Assembly: GCA_964562155.1 (NCBI GenBank)
Contig: CAZLRU010000027.1
Location: forward strand, 1-11,219
Length of the DNA stretch: 11,219 nucleotides
Source of the DNA: JAGOUY01 sp964562155
GTDB lineage: Bacteria; Patescibacteriota; Patescibacteriia; 2-12-FULL-60-25
Direction of reading: 5' to 3'
This document shows positions 1-6,787 of the stretch, in pieces. Both the position numbers and the translations under genes were made by a program. Under the pieces are notes generated by a model. It saw nothing but the letters and a program-made list of their open reading frames with translations, ran no database searches and was not told the origin of the DNA. How positions within the stretch are numbered: position 1 is the stretch's first letter; each line of letters starts with the position of its first letter.

Positions 1-261
1 CTTCTCGAACGAGCGGATTTACAACAAGCCCTTGATCAAGCTCTGACCCGCTACCTCTCTCCCGTAGCGCGCTCGATTATCCTGTTGCACGAGACGGAAG
101 GCCTCACGTTTCAAGACATTGCCGATACCTTGCAAGAACCTCTTAATACCGTAAAAAGCCGTTATCGTCGCGCCTTGTTAACCCTTCAAACACGGCTCAC
201 CCCCGAAGGGGAAGAGCGTAACTTAGCCCCATCTGCACCAAAACCTCGAGCTCGTACGTAA
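1..261 (+). CDS. ECF-type RNA polymerase sigma factor, C-terminal part (partial)
   Basis: The open frame enters from the left edge and stops with TAA at 259-261, leaving 86 residues. The sequence matches sigma-70 region 4: R-S-I-I-L-L-H-E-T-E-G-L-T-F-Q-D-I-A-D-T-L is followed by N-T-V-K-S-R-Y-R-R-A, the helix-turn-helix that contacts the -35 element in ECF sigma factors. A basic, proline-containing tail of about 20 residues follows. Region 2 must lie upstream of the window. The next gene, a small membrane protein, starts 21 nt downstream and the following exporter genes are all co-oriented. By inference the sigma factor may drive its own operon as an envelope-stress regulator. The family call is firm; the regulon is not visible. 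Confidence 0.85.
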   Translation, partial: LLERADLQQALDQALTRYLSPVARSIILLHETEGLTFQDIADTLQEPLNTVKSRYRRALLTLQTRLTPEGEERNLAPSAPKPRART

Positions 262-282
262 TATCTATTAGCTTACTTACCT

Positions 283-690
283 ATGGCCTCTCCCCTTTTT
301 CTTCTGAGCCATCTACCGGAACCGGAGCCCTCCCCCACCCTGCTGACAAAAACCTTGGCAGCTATCTTTGAGGCGCAATCCCGCGCCCTACGCTCAAAGC
401 TTCTACTCACAAGCTTGGGTCTCGTGACTTCCGTTGCGTATGGAGCATGGTCCCTTCCCTTTTTTCTGACGGAACTGCGCACCTCGGCTTTTTTTGGGTT
501 TTTTCAACTCGTTCTCTCAGATCCGGATATTATGCTTTCCCATCTTAAAGAACTCCTTCTCGCCTTCCTTGAAACCCTCCCCCTCGACGCTCTGTTACTC
601 GGTTCTCTGGCAGGCCTGTGTTTGCTCGGGAGCTTTTATGTAATGAGTGCGCTTCGTCACCTACGCTCCTATCATCACCTCTCTTCCTAA
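283..690 (+). CDS. Small two-helix membrane protein next to the sigma factor, unknown function
   Basis: This 135-residue protein belongs to no family I recognise. Residues about 40-62 and 101-123 are hydrophobic and look like two membrane helices; the stretch between them (about 66-98) is also fairly apolar. The N-terminus is proline/glutamate rich and the C-terminus is short, basic and histidine-rich. The ATG at 283 is preceded by a pyrimidine-rich context ending in ACCT, with no Shine-Dalgarno sequence, as in other genes of this operon. Its position directly after an ECF sigma gene is where a membrane anti-sigma factor is often found, but there is no recognisable zinc-binding anti-sigma motif. 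That role is only a guess. Confidence 0.65.
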   Translation: MASPLFLLSHLPEPEPSPTLLTKTLAAIFEAQSRALRSKLLLTSLGLVTSVAYGAWSLPFFLTELRTSAFFGFFQLVLSDPDIMLSHLKELLLAFLETLPLDALLLGSLAGLCLLGSFYVMSALRHLRSYHHLSS

Positions 691-716
691 CCCAATTCTT
701 CTTCTCGTTCACTCCT

Positions 717-1181
717 ATGCAAGATTTTTCCTCCTCTCCGTTGGTTCGACGATTCCTTGTCGTTATGGCGATCCTTCTTGTCGTATTGGCCATCTTTACC
801 TTTGGTGTTCACGTCGGTGAACGTAAAGCACGTCACTTCTCAGGATGGGAACGGAATTACCAACACATGGTGCCCTCACGACGCGGACCCACAATGATGA
901 ATGAGCGCGCGCCTTTTATGCGCCCTCCTCTCCCCGGTGCTCATGGCGTGTTTGGAAACATTCTCTCTATGGCAGACAATCACCTTGTGGTTCAAGGCCA
1001 AAATGGGATTGAGGAAAATGTCGTGATCACCTCTTCAACCGTGATTCGCGTGGGTCAAGATACGGTTAACATGAGTGATCTTCCAGCAAATCTTGCTCGA
1101 GGCAAGGTAGCTGTCTTCGGTACCCCAACGGACCAAGGCCAGCTCGAAGCTCGCTTGATTCGTCTGTTTGTCCAGCCGTAA
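717..1181 (+). CDS. Membrane-anchored DUF5666-like extracytoplasmic protein
   Basis: The protein has 154 residues. A basic N-terminus is followed by one strong membrane helix (about 12-33, LVVMAILLVVLAIFTFGV), a proline/arginine-rich linker, and a small beta-rich domain (about 77-152). That domain reads G-x-I-x-S-M-x-D-N-x-L-V-V-Q-G, then V-V-I-T-S-S-T-V-I-R-V-G, then S-D-L-P-A-N-L-A-R-G-K-V-A-V-F-G, the pattern of DUF5666-type domains. I chose the ATG at 717 because it gives a clean anchor sequence; an in-frame ATG at 618 would overlap the previous gene by 73 nt. There is no Shine-Dalgarno (context CACTCCTATG). The next gene starts 10 nt after the stop. A related domain is encoded at the other end of the exporter genes (5154-5651), which suggests an accessory role in the same envelope system. 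The function of DUF5666 is unknown. Confidence 0.75.
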   Translation: MQDFSSSPLVRRFLVVMAILLVVLAIFTFGVHVGERKARHFSGWERNYQHMVPSRRGPTMMNERAPFMRPPLPGAHGVFGNILSMADNHLVVQGQNGIEENVVITSSTVIRVGQDTVNMSDLPANLARGKVAVFGTPTDQGQLEARLIRLFVQP

Positions 1182-1191
1182 TTTTTTACCT

Positions 1192-3186
1192 ATGAAACCC
1201 CTGAACTGGTTGCTCGCGCACAAACTTCTTGTAGGACTATCTGTTGCGGTCTTAGCCGGAGGAGGCATCTGGTGGAAACAAACACATAAACCCACCGAAC
1301 CGCCGCGCTATCTTTTAACCGGTGTTGTACGGGGCACCATCGTGACCTCGGTAAAAGGCAGCGGACAAGTCTCCGGTCAAAACCAGTTAGAGCTTAAACC
1401 TCTGGTATCCGGAGCGATTACAAAAATTCTTGTTCAGTCCGGCCAAGAAGTAAAAGCGAATGATCCCCTATTTGAGATTGATACCAAGGCCGCTCTTAAA
1501 ACCATTCGCGATGCAACTCAAGCCGTAGCAGATGCACGCATCTCGTTATCTTCTGCTCAGCTTTCCTATAATAAATTAAAGCTCCCGCCTGATACCGTAT
1601 CCGTTACTCAAGCGCAGAATACGTTAAATCAAGCTCAGCGTGATTTACAAAAACTGTTGGAAGGACCTAATACATACGATGTCCAGCAGGCGGAAACGGA
1701 GCTCGCTTCACTGCAACAAAGCACGCGCATCTCGAGCGACGGTAAAACCCCCAACCTTATTCGGAATGCGTATGATACTGCCGTTCCTGTTTTAAAATCG
1801 ATTGGACAATCGTTGCAGCAATCACTCTATGACGCCGATGCGGTGATCGGGATTGATAATACCAGCGCAAATGATAGCTACGAACACCAATTATCTATTA
1901 CCGATTCCAGCAAACTTCCTCAAGCCGTCGCTCGCTATCAAGCGGTTAAACAAGCGGTTCAAACATTTACGCGCGAAGCAGATGCGCTGAATGCGACGAA
2001 TGAAGATCCAAGCAAAATCGATGCGGCGTTATTACATGCTCAAACGGCTACGAATCTCATGAGCCCGTTTTTGCAAGCCGTATACGATACCCTGCTCGCA
2101 ACCGTCACCTCCCCCACCTTTACCCAAGCCTCTCTGACTTCTTTACAAAACAGTATTCAAAGCGATCATAGCGAAACATCCAGTAAACTCACCACTATTA
2201 CGACGCAAATTCAGGCTCTGGCCAGTGCGCGCACATCTTTTACGAGTGCAGAGTTTAACGTGCAAAAGTCTCAAGCCTCCTTGGATAAACTTAAGGCGGG
2301 AGCGGATGCCAAAGACATTGCGAGCGCGCGCGATAAAGTCACCGCCGCCGAACAAGCTCTCGCAAAAGTGCAAAAAGGTACTGATCAGGTTGATCTTGCG
2401 TTGTCGCAAAATTCCGTTGAACAACGTCGCTCCGCCCTCAATGAAGCACAAAATAAATTAGTCGATGCCCAGCAAGCCCTTAAAGACTACGTCGTCCGAG
2501 CTCCGTTTGATGGCATTTTGGCAAACCTCACCGTTCATCTTTCGGATCAGGCGTCCCCTTCAACGGTCCTCGCTACCCTCGTCACTCCCACTAAGCTGGC
2601 TCAGATTTCCTTAAATGAAGTTGATGCCACCAAAATTCATGTTGGTCAAAAAGCCACACTCACCTTCGATGCGATTCCTGATCTCACGATTGCCGGCAGC
2701 GTATTTGAAGTCAACCCGCTGGGCACCGTCACACAAGGAGTCGTGAACTATGCGGTTAAAGTCGCATTTCAAACACAAGACGAGCGGATCAAGTCCGGCA
2801 TGAGCGCCTCTGTCTCCATTATTACCGCCGCAAAAACGGATATCCTCGTTCTCCCGAATGCCGCCGTCCGCTATCAGGGAGCCAGTGCCTCCGTGCAAGT
2901 GTTGGCAAGCACCAAACAAGATGCCACCTCCCAAACCCAAGGCGTGTTGTCTGACACCCCTCCTCAATTACGCATGATTGAAGTGGGTCTTTCCAATGAA
3001 GAGAACACGGAGATCATGAACGGCCTTGCCGAAGGCGATCAAGTCGTCCTACGCACGATTGACCCGAGCGCGACTACTGCCCGAACAACCACCCAAACAA
3101 ATAACGCCCTACGTATCCCCGGTCTTGGAGGAGGAACCTTCAATGCGGGTGGAGGAGTGCGTCCCGCTGGTGGAGTCGGAAGATAA
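1192..3186 (+). CDS. HlyD/MacA-family exporter adaptor with extended coiled-coil region
   Basis: This membrane-fusion (adaptor) protein of 664 residues is predicted to couple the ABC transporter encoded next to the cell exterior. An N-terminal membrane helix (about 5-27) is followed by the first half of a biotinyl-lipoyl domain (about 55-98, L-V-S-G-A-I-T-K-I-L-V-Q-S-G-Q-E-V). A helical, Gln/Ala-rich coiled-coil region of about 340 residues comes next. The second lipoyl half begins at A-P-F-D-G-I (about 437), then a beta-barrel region and a Gly-rich tail (645-664). MacA is about 370 residues, so most of the extra length lies in the hairpin. The ATG at 1192 has the TTACCTATG context and places the membrane helix at the N-terminus; the in-frame ATG at 1168 overlaps the previous gene. 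Transported substrate is unknown. Confidence 0.9.
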   Translation: MKPLNWLLAHKLLVGLSVAVLAGGGIWWKQTHKPTEPPRYLLTGVVRGTIVTSVKGSGQVSGQNQLELKPLVSGAITKILVQSGQEVKANDPLFEIDTKAALKTIRDATQAVADARISLSSAQLSYNKLKLPPDTVSVTQAQNTLNQAQRDLQKLLEGPNTYDVQQAETELASLQQSTRISSDGKTPNLIRNAYDTAVPVLKSIGQSLQQSLYDADAVIGIDNTSANDSYEHQLSITDSSKLPQAVARYQAVKQAVQTFTREADALNATNEDPSKIDAALLHAQTATNLMSPFLQAVYDTLLATVTSPTFTQASLTSLQNSIQSDHSETSSKLTTITTQIQALASARTSFTSAEFNVQKSQASLDKLKAGADAKDIASARDKVTAAEQALAKVQKGTDQVDLALSQNSVEQRRSALNEAQNKLVDAQQALKDYVVRAPFDGILANLTVHLSDQASPSTVLATLVTPTKLAQISLNEVDATKIHVGQKATLTFDAIPDLTIAGSVFEVNPLGTVTQGVVNYAVKVAFQTQDERIKSGMSASVSIITAAKTDILVLPNAAVRYQGASASVQVLASTKQDATSQTQGVLSDTPPQLRMIEVGLSNEENTEIMNGLAEGDQVVLRTIDPSATTARTTTQTNNALRIPGLGGGTFNAGGGVRPAGGVGR

Positions 3187-3191
3187 TCCGT

Positions 3192-3905
3192 ATGAGTCTT
3201 ATCGTCTTGGAAAAGATCGTCAAAGAATATGCAACAGGCAAAGAAGTCACGCGCGTATTAAAAGGCGTTTCGTTTTCTATTGAGCAGGGAGAATTTGTTG
3301 CGATCATGGGCCCATCCGGCTCCGGTAAATCAACGCTCATGCATATTATCGGGGCGCTCGATACCCCAACTTCCGGCACCTACCTCCTCGACGGACAGAA
3401 CGTCTCTACCCTTTCCTCTGATGAACTGGCCGTTATTCGTAAACAGAAAATTGGGTTTGTCTTCCAGGCCTTTCATTTGTTGCCACGTGCCACAGTGCTC
3501 AGAAATGTTGCGCTTCCCCTTGTCTATGCCAATATTGGTCGTGAGGAGCGCGAGGAACGAGCCCGCCTCTCCTTGCTTGCTGCCGGACTCACGGAAGAAC
3601 GTCATCAAAACTTATCCAACCAGCTTTCCGGCGGTCAGATGCAACGCGTAGCCATCGCCCGTTCACTCGTGAATAATCCTTCAATTATTCTGGCCGATGA
3701 ACCAACAGGAAATTTAGATTCTAAAACGGGCGATCTGGTTTTAGGAACCTTTCAACGACTGCATAAAGAAGGGCGTACGATTGTGCTCATTACCCATGAA
3801 CCCTATGTTGCAGAGCACGCTCAACGCATTCTCATGATTAAGGACGGCCTTCTCGTGGAGGATCGCGTCAACCATAAACCACGCACACAATCCAGCGATG
3901 TATGA
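3192..3905 (+). CDS. MacB/LolD-type ABC transporter ATP-binding protein
   Basis: A 237-residue nucleotide-binding subunit. All motifs are intact: Walker A G-P-S-G-S-G-K-S-T at 40-48, Q-loop Gln92 (F-V-F-Q), signature L-S-G-G-Q-M-Q-R at 145-152, Walker B I-I-L-A-D-E-P-T-G-N-L-D from 165, and switch His202 (L-I-T-H-E). L-A-D-E-P-T-G-N-L-D and the overall length are typical of the MacB/LolD/FtsE group, which power mechanotransmission rather than classical channel transport. The ATG lies 5 nt after the adaptor stop, and the stop overlaps the permease start by 4 nt (ATGA). This implies translational coupling and a stoichiometric complex. No Shine-Dalgarno is visible. Confidence 0.95.
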   Translation: MSLIVLEKIVKEYATGKEVTRVLKGVSFSIEQGEFVAIMGPSGSGKSTLMHIIGALDTPTSGTYLLDGQNVSTLSSDELAVIRKQKIGFVFQAFHLLPRATVLRNVALPLVYANIGREEREERARLSLLAAGLTEERHQNLSNQLSGGQMQRVAIARSLVNNPSIILADEPTGNLDSKTGDLVLGTFQRLHKEGRTIVLITHEPYVAEHAQRILMIKDGLLVEDRVNHKPRTQSSDV

Positions 3906-5122
3906 TGACGATTGATCTGTTTGAAGAAATCTACCTGGGCGTATCCTCAAATAAGGTGCGCTCTGGATTGACCATGCTCGGTATCGTGATTGGGATTGGG
4001 TCAGTCATCGCCATGCTATCCGTAGGGCAGGGAGCAAAGGCGCAAATCGAAACCAATATTCAATCGATCGGCTCAAACCTTCTCCTGGTTATGCCTGGGG
4101 CACAGCGTGGCGTGGGTGCAGCTGTGAACACCGGCCGTGGCTCGTCCCAAACCCTCACAAGCGATGATGCACAAGCCTTAACAGCTCTCTCCAACGTGGC
4201 AGGAGTAGCACCGGAATTATCTCGACGCTACCAAGTGATTGCACGCGGAAAGAATACGAATACACAGGTGGTTGGGACAGGGCCCGCGTATCTTGCGGTT
4301 CGCAATGTTAGTATTGATACAGGGTCGTTTTTTAGCGATAGCCAAGTTACATCGCGCGCAAAAGTTGCCGTTTTGGGACCAACCACACGGGATGATCTAT
4401 TCGGTGTTGATAGTAGTCCAATCGGACAGAGCATCCGTATCAATGGGGTTGATTTCACGGTGATTGGCATCACAAAAGCCAAGGGAGGATCCGGGTTCGC
4501 GAATCAGGATGATACGATTTTTGTCCCCCTATCCAGCATGCAATTATTCTTAAGCGGAGGAAAATATGTAAGTACTATTAGCGTTCAGGCCAAAGACCAA
4601 TCCTCCATGACGTCCATCCAAGAGGAAATTACCAATACCCTGCTAGGTCGACACAATATCACCAATCCTACCCAGGCGGATTTTAGCGTCTTAAATCAAT
4701 CAGATCTGGTCAGCGCCGCTTCGAGCGTGACTGATACCTTCACCGTCTTACTCGCTTCGATCGCCGGCATCTCTCTGCTCGTTGGTGGGATCGGCATCAT
4801 GAATATGATGCTGACCACGGTGACGGAACGCACACGCGAGATCGGGCTTCGGCAAGCGATCGGAGCAGAAAAACATGAAATCGTGGGTCAGTTCTTGGGG
4901 GAGGCCATTCTGCTCACACTTTTGGGCGGAATGATCGGGGTTATCTTGGGCTATGGGGCCTCGCAGATCATTCAACGCGTCACCCAAATCCCAACGGTGG
5001 TATCATGGTCATCCGTTGCCCTCGCGTTTGGAGTATCAGCGCTGATTGGACTCGTATTCGGCTTCTATCCCGCACAACGAGCGGCTCGACTTAATCCCAT
5101 CGAGGCATTGCGTTTTGAGTAA
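3902..5122 (+). CDS. MacB/FtsX-type ABC transporter permease
   Basis: A 406-residue permease of the MacB class, without a fused ATPase. Helix 1 (about 21-42, L-T-M-L-G-I-V-I-G-I-G-S-V-I-A-M) is followed by a large extracytoplasmic MacB-type domain (about 45-270). Three more helices lie at about 280-303, 334-358 and 371-394. Hallmarks include the G-G-I-G-I-M-N-M-M-L segment followed by T-E-R-T-R-E-I-G-L-R-Q-A-I-G-A, which contacts the ATPase, and the C-terminal P-A-x-R-A-A-R-L-N-P-I-E-A-L-R. The ATG at 3902 overlaps the ATPase stop; an alternative ATG sits at 3905. With the adaptor and ATPase it would form a MacAB-like exporter. No TolC-like protein is in the window, consistent with a single-membrane envelope (inference). 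Confidence 0.93.
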   Translation: MMTIDLFEEIYLGVSSNKVRSGLTMLGIVIGIGSVIAMLSVGQGAKAQIETNIQSIGSNLLLVMPGAQRGVGAAVNTGRGSSQTLTSDDAQALTALSNVAGVAPELSRRYQVIARGKNTNTQVVGTGPAYLAVRNVSIDTGSFFSDSQVTSRAKVAVLGPTTRDDLFGVDSSPIGQSIRINGVDFTVIGITKAKGGSGFANQDDTIFVPLSSMQLFLSGGKYVSTISVQAKDQSSMTSIQEEITNTLLGRHNITNPTQADFSVLNQSDLVSAASSVTDTFTVLLASIAGISLLVGGIGIMNMMLTTVTERTREIGLRQAIGAEKHEIVGQFLGEAILLTLLGGMIGVILGYGASQIIQRVTQIPTVVSWSSVALAFGVSALIGLVFGFYPAQRAARLNPIEALRFE

Positions 5123-5153
5123 CCTCTTGATTCACCATACCATCAATCTTCTT

Positions 5154-5651
5154 ATGCAAAACAATCTTATCGCTTCTTTTATTATCGGGGGTCTCGTCAT
5201 TGGAGGTGGTTCATTTTACGGAGGGATGCAGTACCAGAAATCTCAACCTCCGACCGGAGCTCGAGGTCAGTTTCAGGCCGGACAAGGGAATGGACCCGGG
5301 CGCGGATTTGCTGCAGGTGGGGTAGGCGGGCGTAACGGGGCAGGAGGCCCCGGAGCAGGCGCCGGATTCACAGCCGGAGAAGTCGTCTCCAAAGACTCGA
5401 CAAGCATTACTCTTAAACTCCGCGATGGTGGATCAAAAATTATTCTTACCTCCAGTTCAACAAAGGTTGGAAAAATGACGGATGGCAGCTTGGATGATCT
5501 CAAAGCAGGGACAGAGGTAACCGTGACAGGCGCAACAAATTCTGACGGGAGTGTGAGCGCTTCCATGATCCAATTACGCCCGGCAGGCATGCCAGGCATG
5601 GGGACAGGGGCAAGACTGCAGGGACAAGTAGTACCACCGGCCGCACAATAA
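5154..5651 (+). CDS. Second DUF5666-like extracytoplasmic protein with Gly-rich linker
   Basis: A 165-residue protein. An N-terminal hydrophobic segment (about 5-23) may be an anchor or signal. A glycine/alanine-rich low-complexity linker (about 33-72) precedes a DUF5666-type domain (about 73-143): F-T-A-G-E-V-V-S-K-D-S-T-S-I-T-L-K-L-R-D-G, then I-I-L-T-S-S-S-T-K-V, L-D-D-L-K-A-G-T-E-V-T-V-T-G, and D-G-S-V-S-A-S-M-I-Q-L-R. The ATG at 5154 (context CTTCTTATG) starts just before the hydrophobic segment. The in-frame ATG at 5046 lies inside the permease gene and is rejected. This is the last gene of the operon; a strong terminator follows 19 nt after the stop. It shares domain type and layout with the protein at 717-1181, so the exporter is flanked by two such proteins. 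Confidence 0.75.
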   Translation: MQNNLIASFIIGGLVIGGGSFYGGMQYQKSQPPTGARGQFQAGQGNGPGRGFAAGGVGGRNGAGGPGAGAGFTAGEVVSKDSTSITLKLRDGGSKIILTSSSTKVGKMTDGSLDDLKAGTEVTVTGATNSDGSVSASMIQLRPAGMPGMGTGARLQGQVVPPAAQ

Positions 5652-5670
5652 CGTAACTAAGCGAGCTGAA

Positions 5671-5708
5671 CATACAAAAACAACGCTCTGAGGCGTTGTT
5701 TTTGTATG
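5671..5708. terminator. Perfect bidirectional intrinsic terminator
   Basis: A 16-bp perfect inverted repeat (5671-5686 with 5693-5708) surrounds the 6-nt loop TCTGAG. The GC-rich inner stem (ACAACGC/GCGTTGT) is flanked by an A-run on one side and a T-run on the other. It therefore reads as a hairpin plus U-tract in both directions. It ends the operon on the + strand and the tRNA-Val transcript on the - strand. The stem reaches two bases into the encoded CCA end of the tRNA gene. Confidence 0.88.
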
Positions 5709-5783
5709 GTGGACGTTGGTGGGATCGAACCACCGACCTTACGAATGTGAATCGTACGCTCTAACCAGCTGAGCTAAACGTCC
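5707..5783 (-). tRNA. tRNA-Val (anticodon CAC), CCA encoded
   Basis: The reverse complement folds into a full cloverleaf. Acceptor stem GGACGTT/AACGTCC is followed by T8-A9, D-arm GCTC/GAGC with GG in the loop, anticodon stem TACGA/TCGTA with loop TTCACAT, variable loop AGGTC, and T-arm GGTGG/CCACC with loop TTCGATC. The anticodon is CAC (genomic 5747-5749), which reads GTG valine codons. Discriminator A (5710) and A35/C36 fit valine identity. The CCA end is encoded (5707-5709). No intron or unusual arm is seen. Confidence 0.96.
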
Positions 5784-5791
5784 GGATAAAA

Positions 5792-5797
5792 TCTATA
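5792..5797 (-). promoter_or_regulatory. Possible -10 element for tRNA-Val
   Basis: On the - strand TATAGA lies 8 nt before the first tRNA base, the right place for a -10 box. No convincing -35 hexamer is found 16-18 nt further upstream, so the call rests on the -10 and position only. Confidence 0.35.
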
Positions 5798-5800
5798 CCG

Positions 5801-5829
5801 GTGGCATCTTACAAAAATAGGCCTATTCT
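5801..5829 (+). promoter_or_regulatory. Possible sigma-70-type promoter for prmC
   Basis: GTGGCA (5801-5806, 4 of 6 match to TTGACA) and TATTCT (5824-5829) are 17 nt apart. Transcription would start near 5836, giving a leader of about 10 nt before the ATG at 5846. It is a moderate match, supported by the absence of any upstream gene on this strand after the terminator. Confidence 0.4.
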
Positions 5830-5845
5830 GGCAAGATGAGATGCG

Positions 5846-6787
5846 ATGACTATACAGGAAGCCCTACGAGCCGCCCATACGCACCTTGAACGGGTGAGTA
5901 TGTATCCAGAACTCACGTGGAAAGAAGCAGAGATTCTGCTGGGTTTTGTGTTGCAAAAAGAACGCATCTGGCTTACGGCGCATAGCGATCAACCACTTTC
6001 GCAACGACAAGAACAACGGTTTTTTTCTTTCGTTGAACGCCGCACCAAGCATGAGCCGATTGCGTACTTGCTTGGTTCAGGGGAATTTTGTGGCATGCTG
6101 TTTGAGGTGAATAAGCACACACTTATCCCACGCATTGAAACAGAAGAGCTGGTCGAACGAGCCGCTGCGAATATGTATTCGCACTCAGACAAAGGCAGTG
6201 GCACGAGCCCTCCAAGCATTGTGGTATGGGATGTAGGAACCGGATCGGGAGCGATAGCTGTAAGCATCAAGAAACGTCTTCCCAATGTCACTGTCATTGC
6301 TTCGGACCTGAGCAAACGAGCTTTACGGATTGCTCAAAAAAATGCGACACGACTTCTATCCAAAGATCAGCAACCGATCTTCTTCCAGGGCTCGCTCCTG
6401 ACTCGAGAAATAAAAGAATATCTTCTTTCCCATCGACCAAGCCAGCTGATCATCCTTGCGAATCTCCCCTACCTCCCCCACTCTGATAAGGCTCTTTTGC
6501 AAAAAGACGTGATTGCGTATGAACCTTCTTCCGCTCTCTTTGCGGATGAGAATGGAAATGCCCTGATCTTACAACTCATGCAACAGCTCTCCGTATTTGT
6601 CACAGAGTATTCCGTGCCCATGCGAGCGTATTTTGAGTTTGATCCACCTCAGGCGCATACACTCCAAGAACAAGCTCGGGAACTATTTTCGAATGCCGTC
6701 ATAACCACCCACAAAGATACGTGCGGGCGAGCGCGGTTTTTAGAGGTTATTTCTCCAGCCCAGCAAACGATGCATCGTCCGTTGTGA
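5846..6787 (+). CDS. prmC: Peptide chain release factor N5-glutamine methyltransferase (PrmC/HemK)
   Basis: A 313-residue cytoplasmic enzyme of the HemK family, which uses S-adenosylmethionine to methylate the glutamine of the GGQ motif in release factors. The N-terminal helical domain (about 1-70) is followed by P-I-A-Y-L-L-G (71-77), L-I-P-R-I-E-T-E-E-L-V-E (93-104, family form IPRPETE), the SAM-binding V-W-D-V-G-T-G-S-G-A-I-A-V-S (127-140) and the catalytic-site motif N-L-P-Y (206-209), which is NPPY in most members. Length is slightly above the usual 280 or so. The ATG at 5846 has no strong Shine-Dalgarno, and nearby ATGs at 5836 and 5841 are out of frame. Its last 41 bases overlap the 3' end of the convergent DUF3048 gene. 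No release factor gene is adjacent. Confidence 0.9.
   Translation: MTIQEALRAAHTHLERVSMYPELTWKEAEILLGFVLQKERIWLTAHSDQPLSQRQEQRFFSFVERRTKHEPIAYLLGSGEFCGMLFEVNKHTLIPRIETEELVERAAANMYSHSDKGSGTSPPSIVVWDVGTGSGAIAVSIKKRLPNVTVIASDLSKRALRIAQKNATRLLSKDQQPIFFQGSLLTREIKEYLLSHRPSQLIILANLPYLPHSDKALLQKDVIAYEPSSALFADENGNALILQLMQQLSVFVTEYSVPMRAYFEFDPPQAHTLQEQARELFSNAVITTHKDTCGRARFLEVISPAQQTMHRPL

Noticed and set aside
618..716. N-terminal extension of the first DUF5666-like protein
   Set aside because: It would overlap the preceding gene by 73 nt and put a Cys/Phe-rich stretch before the clear membrane anchor; ATG 717 fits better.
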